This document shows, one piece after another, positions 6,766-7,957 of a stretch of DNA of 7,957 nt. This stretch comes from an uncultured Erysipelotrichaceae bacterium. GTDB lineage: Bacteria > Bacillota_I > Bacilli_A > Erysipelotrichales > Erysipelotrichaceae. Numbering within the stretch: position 1 is the stretch's first letter; every line of letters begins with the position of its first letter. The position numbers and the translations under genes were made by a program. The stretch covers positions 1-7,957 of the forward strand of contig CAKUTY010000060.1 in assembly GCA_934692455.1 (NCBI GenBank), written 5' to 3'. Under the pieces are notes generated by a model. The model was not told the DNA's origin, did no database searches, and saw only the letters and a program-made list of their open reading frames with translations.

Positions 6766-6785
6766 TTATCTTATAAACAAGATAA
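6766..6785. repeat. 7-bp inverted repeat in the divergent pgk/SPFH promoter region
   Basis: TTATCTT (6766-6772) and AAGATAA (6779-6785) are perfect inverted arms around 6 bases. The repeat directly abuts the -35 of the SPFH promoter and lies upstream of the pgk -10. It may be an operator, but it is short and AT-rich enough to be chance. Confidence 0.35.
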
Positions 6786-6813
6786 TTGACAACACATATT
6801 AAAGTGATATCAT
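6786..6813 (+). promoter_or_regulatory. Sigma-A-type promoter of the SPFH operon
   Basis: A perfect TTGACA (6786-6791) is followed after 16 bases by TATCAT (6808-6813, 5 of 6 matches). The -10 is preceded by TGA (6805-6807), so it is also an extended -10. Transcription would start near 6820, inside the second TGATATCA copy, leaving a leader of about 18 bases that contains the ribosome binding site. Confidence 0.75.
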
Positions 6814-6823
6814 ATTGATATCA
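6805..6823. promoter_or_regulatory. Tandem palindromic operator, two TGATATCA boxes
   Basis: TGATATCA occurs at 6805-6812 and again at 6816-6823, separated by TAT. The centres are 11 bp apart, about one helical turn, so two dimers could sit side by side on one face of the DNA. The first copy overlaps the -10 box; the second covers the expected transcription start and touches the ribosome binding site. Ribbon-helix-helix repressors typically bind such closely spaced repeats, and the second gene of this operon encodes one. That pairing is inference. Confidence 0.65.
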
Positions 6824-6830
6824 AAGGAGG
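6823..6830 (+). promoter_or_regulatory. Strong ribosome binding site of the SPFH gene
   Basis: AAAGGAGG ends 7 bases before the ATG at 6838, an optimal match and spacing. Its first base is the last base of the second TGATATCA operator copy. Confidence 0.85.
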
Positions 6831-6837
6831 GATATAT

Positions 6838-7818
6838 ATGAACGAAATTATCCTAAACAAAAAAAGAAACGGCATGAGCATGCTAATACTAATCACACTT
6901 ATATTCTTTGGATCAATATTACTATTTATATTTGGAGCCAACAGTGACAACATACTATTAATCGTAATAAGCATAATCCTATTTGTAGGTGACTTCTTCC
7001 TATTGCCAGGACTAAAGGTATTAAAACCCCAAGAAGCATTAGTACTAACACTATTTGGTGACTATATTGGAACATTAAAAGGCGAAGGCTTCTACTTCGT
7101 CAACCCATTCTGTACCTCAATCAACCCTGCAGCTAAAACAACACTTAGCCAAAGTGGTGATGTTAAAAAGAACACTATAACAGCTAACGAAATCCAAATG
7201 TCATCAAACAAGATTTCATTAAAGATGATGACACTAAACAACGCAGTCCAAAAAATCAACGACTGCCTTGGTAATCCTGTAGAAATCGGTATCGCCGTTA
7301 TCTGGAAAGTATCTGATACTTATAAAGCTGTATTCAACGTAGACAACTACAAAGAATATTTAAGCTTACAATGTGACAGTGCCTTAAGAAACGTTGTAAG
7401 AATCTACCCATATGATGTTTCAAGCAATATTGACACCACAGGAGATGGCATTGCCGATGATGGATCACTAAGAGGCTCAAGTGAAATAGTAGCTCAAAGA
7501 ATCAAAGAAGAAATTCAAGAAAAAGTACAAGAAGCAGGACTAGAAATAATCGATGCTAGAATCACATACCTTGCCTATGCTCCAGAAATTGCCTCAGTAA
7601 TGTTACAAAGACAACAAGCTGCAGCCATCATCGACGCTAGAAAAATGATTGTTGACGGTGCTGTTGGCATGGTCGAAATGGCACTAGACAGACTAAAAGA
7701 AAACAACGTAGTAGACCTTGATGACGAAAGAAAAGCCCAAATGGTATCTAACCTTTTAGTAGTACTATGTGGCAACAAAGACGCACAACCAATCGTTAAC
7801 TCAGGATCACTATATTAA
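6838..7818 (+). CDS. Membrane-anchored SPFH/band 7 domain protein
   Basis: A 326-residue protein with two adjacent N-terminal transmembrane segments (about 15-34 and 39-59). These are followed by an SPFH (stomatin/prohibitin/flotillin/HflK-C) domain over about 62-265. The domain opens with LKPQEALVLTLFGDYIGTL and GEGFYFVNPF (82-91), typical of this family, and ends in an alanine-rich helical stretch (RQQAAAIIDARKMIVDGAVG) resembling the oligomerising helix of band 7 proteins. SPFH proteins form rings or scaffolds on membranes and often modulate proteases or membrane domains. The exact role of this member is unknown. With two hydrophobic segments the SPFH domain should face the side on which the N-terminus lies, probably the cytoplasm. 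It is divergent from pgk and overlaps the next gene by one base (TAATG). No protease or NfeD-like partner is visible. Confidence 0.9.
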   Translation: MNEIILNKKRNGMSMLILITLIFFGSILLFIFGANSDNILLIVISIILFVGDFFLLPGLKVLKPQEALVLTLFGDYIGTLKGEGFYFVNPFCTSINPAAKTTLSQSGDVKKNTITANEIQMSSNKISLKMMTLNNAVQKINDCLGNPVEIGIAVIWKVSDTYKAVFNVDNYKEYLSLQCDSALRNVVRIYPYDVSSNIDTTGDGIADDGSLRGSSEIVAQRIKEEIQEKVQEAGLEIIDARITYLAYAPEIASVMLQRQQAAAIIDARKMIVDGAVGMVEMALDRLKENNVVDLDDERKAQMVSNLLVVLCGNKDAQPIVNSGSLY

Positions 7819-7957
7819 TGGCTGACAACAAGAAACAAGTACCACTTAGAATCTGTAAAAGACTCTATGATGAACTTGCCGCTTGGGCAGAAGACGATTT
7901 TAGAAGCATCAACGGTCAAATAGAATACATCTTAAACGAATGCGTCAAACAAAGAAA
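7818..7957 (+). CDS. Arc/HicB-type ribbon-helix-helix DNA-binding protein (3' end outside window)
   Basis: The first 46 codons of a small protein are present, starting at the ATG that shares its A with the preceding TAA stop. The sequence shows a short basic N-terminus, a beta strand (KQVPLRICKRLY), helix A (DELAAWAEDD), a turn and helix B (SINGQIEYILNECVKQR). This is the complete ribbon-helix-helix fold as in Arc or Mnt-like repressors. Relatives of this kind are about 50-60 residues, so only a few residues are probably missing. The TAATG overlap implies translational coupling to the SPFH gene, and there is only a weak CAGGA about 11 bases ahead. It is the obvious candidate to bind the TGATATCA pair at the operon promoter. 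It could instead act elsewhere; its strand lacks the lysine-rich pattern of some antitoxins. Confidence 0.82.
   Translation, partial: MADNKKQVPLRICKRLYDELAAWAEDDFRSINGQIEYILNECVKQR

Noticed and set aside
7575..7778. Minus-strand open frame of 67 codons inside the SPFH gene
   Set aside because: It is antisense to a well-supported coding region, with no ribosome binding site or recognisable product.

Overview
This is an AT-rich chromosomal window from a low-GC Gram-positive bacterium (Bacillota). The evidence is the strong AAGGAGG-type ribosome binding sites, short U-tailed hairpin terminators, the standard code (Trp is TGG, and TGA ends one gene) and the clostridial or erysipelotrichial look of GuaA, enolase and TpiA. 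I would guess Erysipelotrichia or a gut Clostridia lineage, but the window alone cannot settle this. There are no rRNA or tRNA genes, insertion sequences or CRISPR arrays, and no gene-free stretch longer than about 130 bases.

Left block (minus strand, 3322 down to 128): four closely packed genes read as one operon. In order they are a transmembrane-only relative of cation diffusion facilitators, a HicB-like protein with no visible HicA, a Nudix hydrolase that overlaps it by 20 bases, and guaA (GMP synthase). A hairpin terminator follows guaA. The operon therefore places a purine housekeeping gene behind three accessory-looking genes.

Middle block (minus strand, 6706 down to 3411): pgk-tpiA-eno, a compact glycolytic operon with an extended -10 promoter ahead of pgk and a hairpin terminator after eno. 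The usual partners gap and gpm are not between or beside these genes. The boundary with the left block (3323-3410) is small but crowded. It holds the eno terminator, a perfect 15-bp inverted repeat that reuses the terminator's T-tract, and promoter candidates for the CDF-like gene, which has no Shine-Dalgarno sequence.

Right block (plus strand, from 6838): a membrane-anchored SPFH (band 7/stomatin-like) protein, followed with a one-base overlap by the start of a small ribbon-helix-helix (Arc/HicB-type) DNA-binding protein cut by the window edge. The promoter of this pair is strong-looking. Two copies of the palindrome TGATATCA, 11 bp apart centre to centre, lie over and just after its -10 element. 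The simplest reading is that the ribbon-helix-helix protein represses its own operon there. This SPFH/regulator module is the least explained and most interesting part of the window, followed by the CDF-like/HicB/Nudix group.
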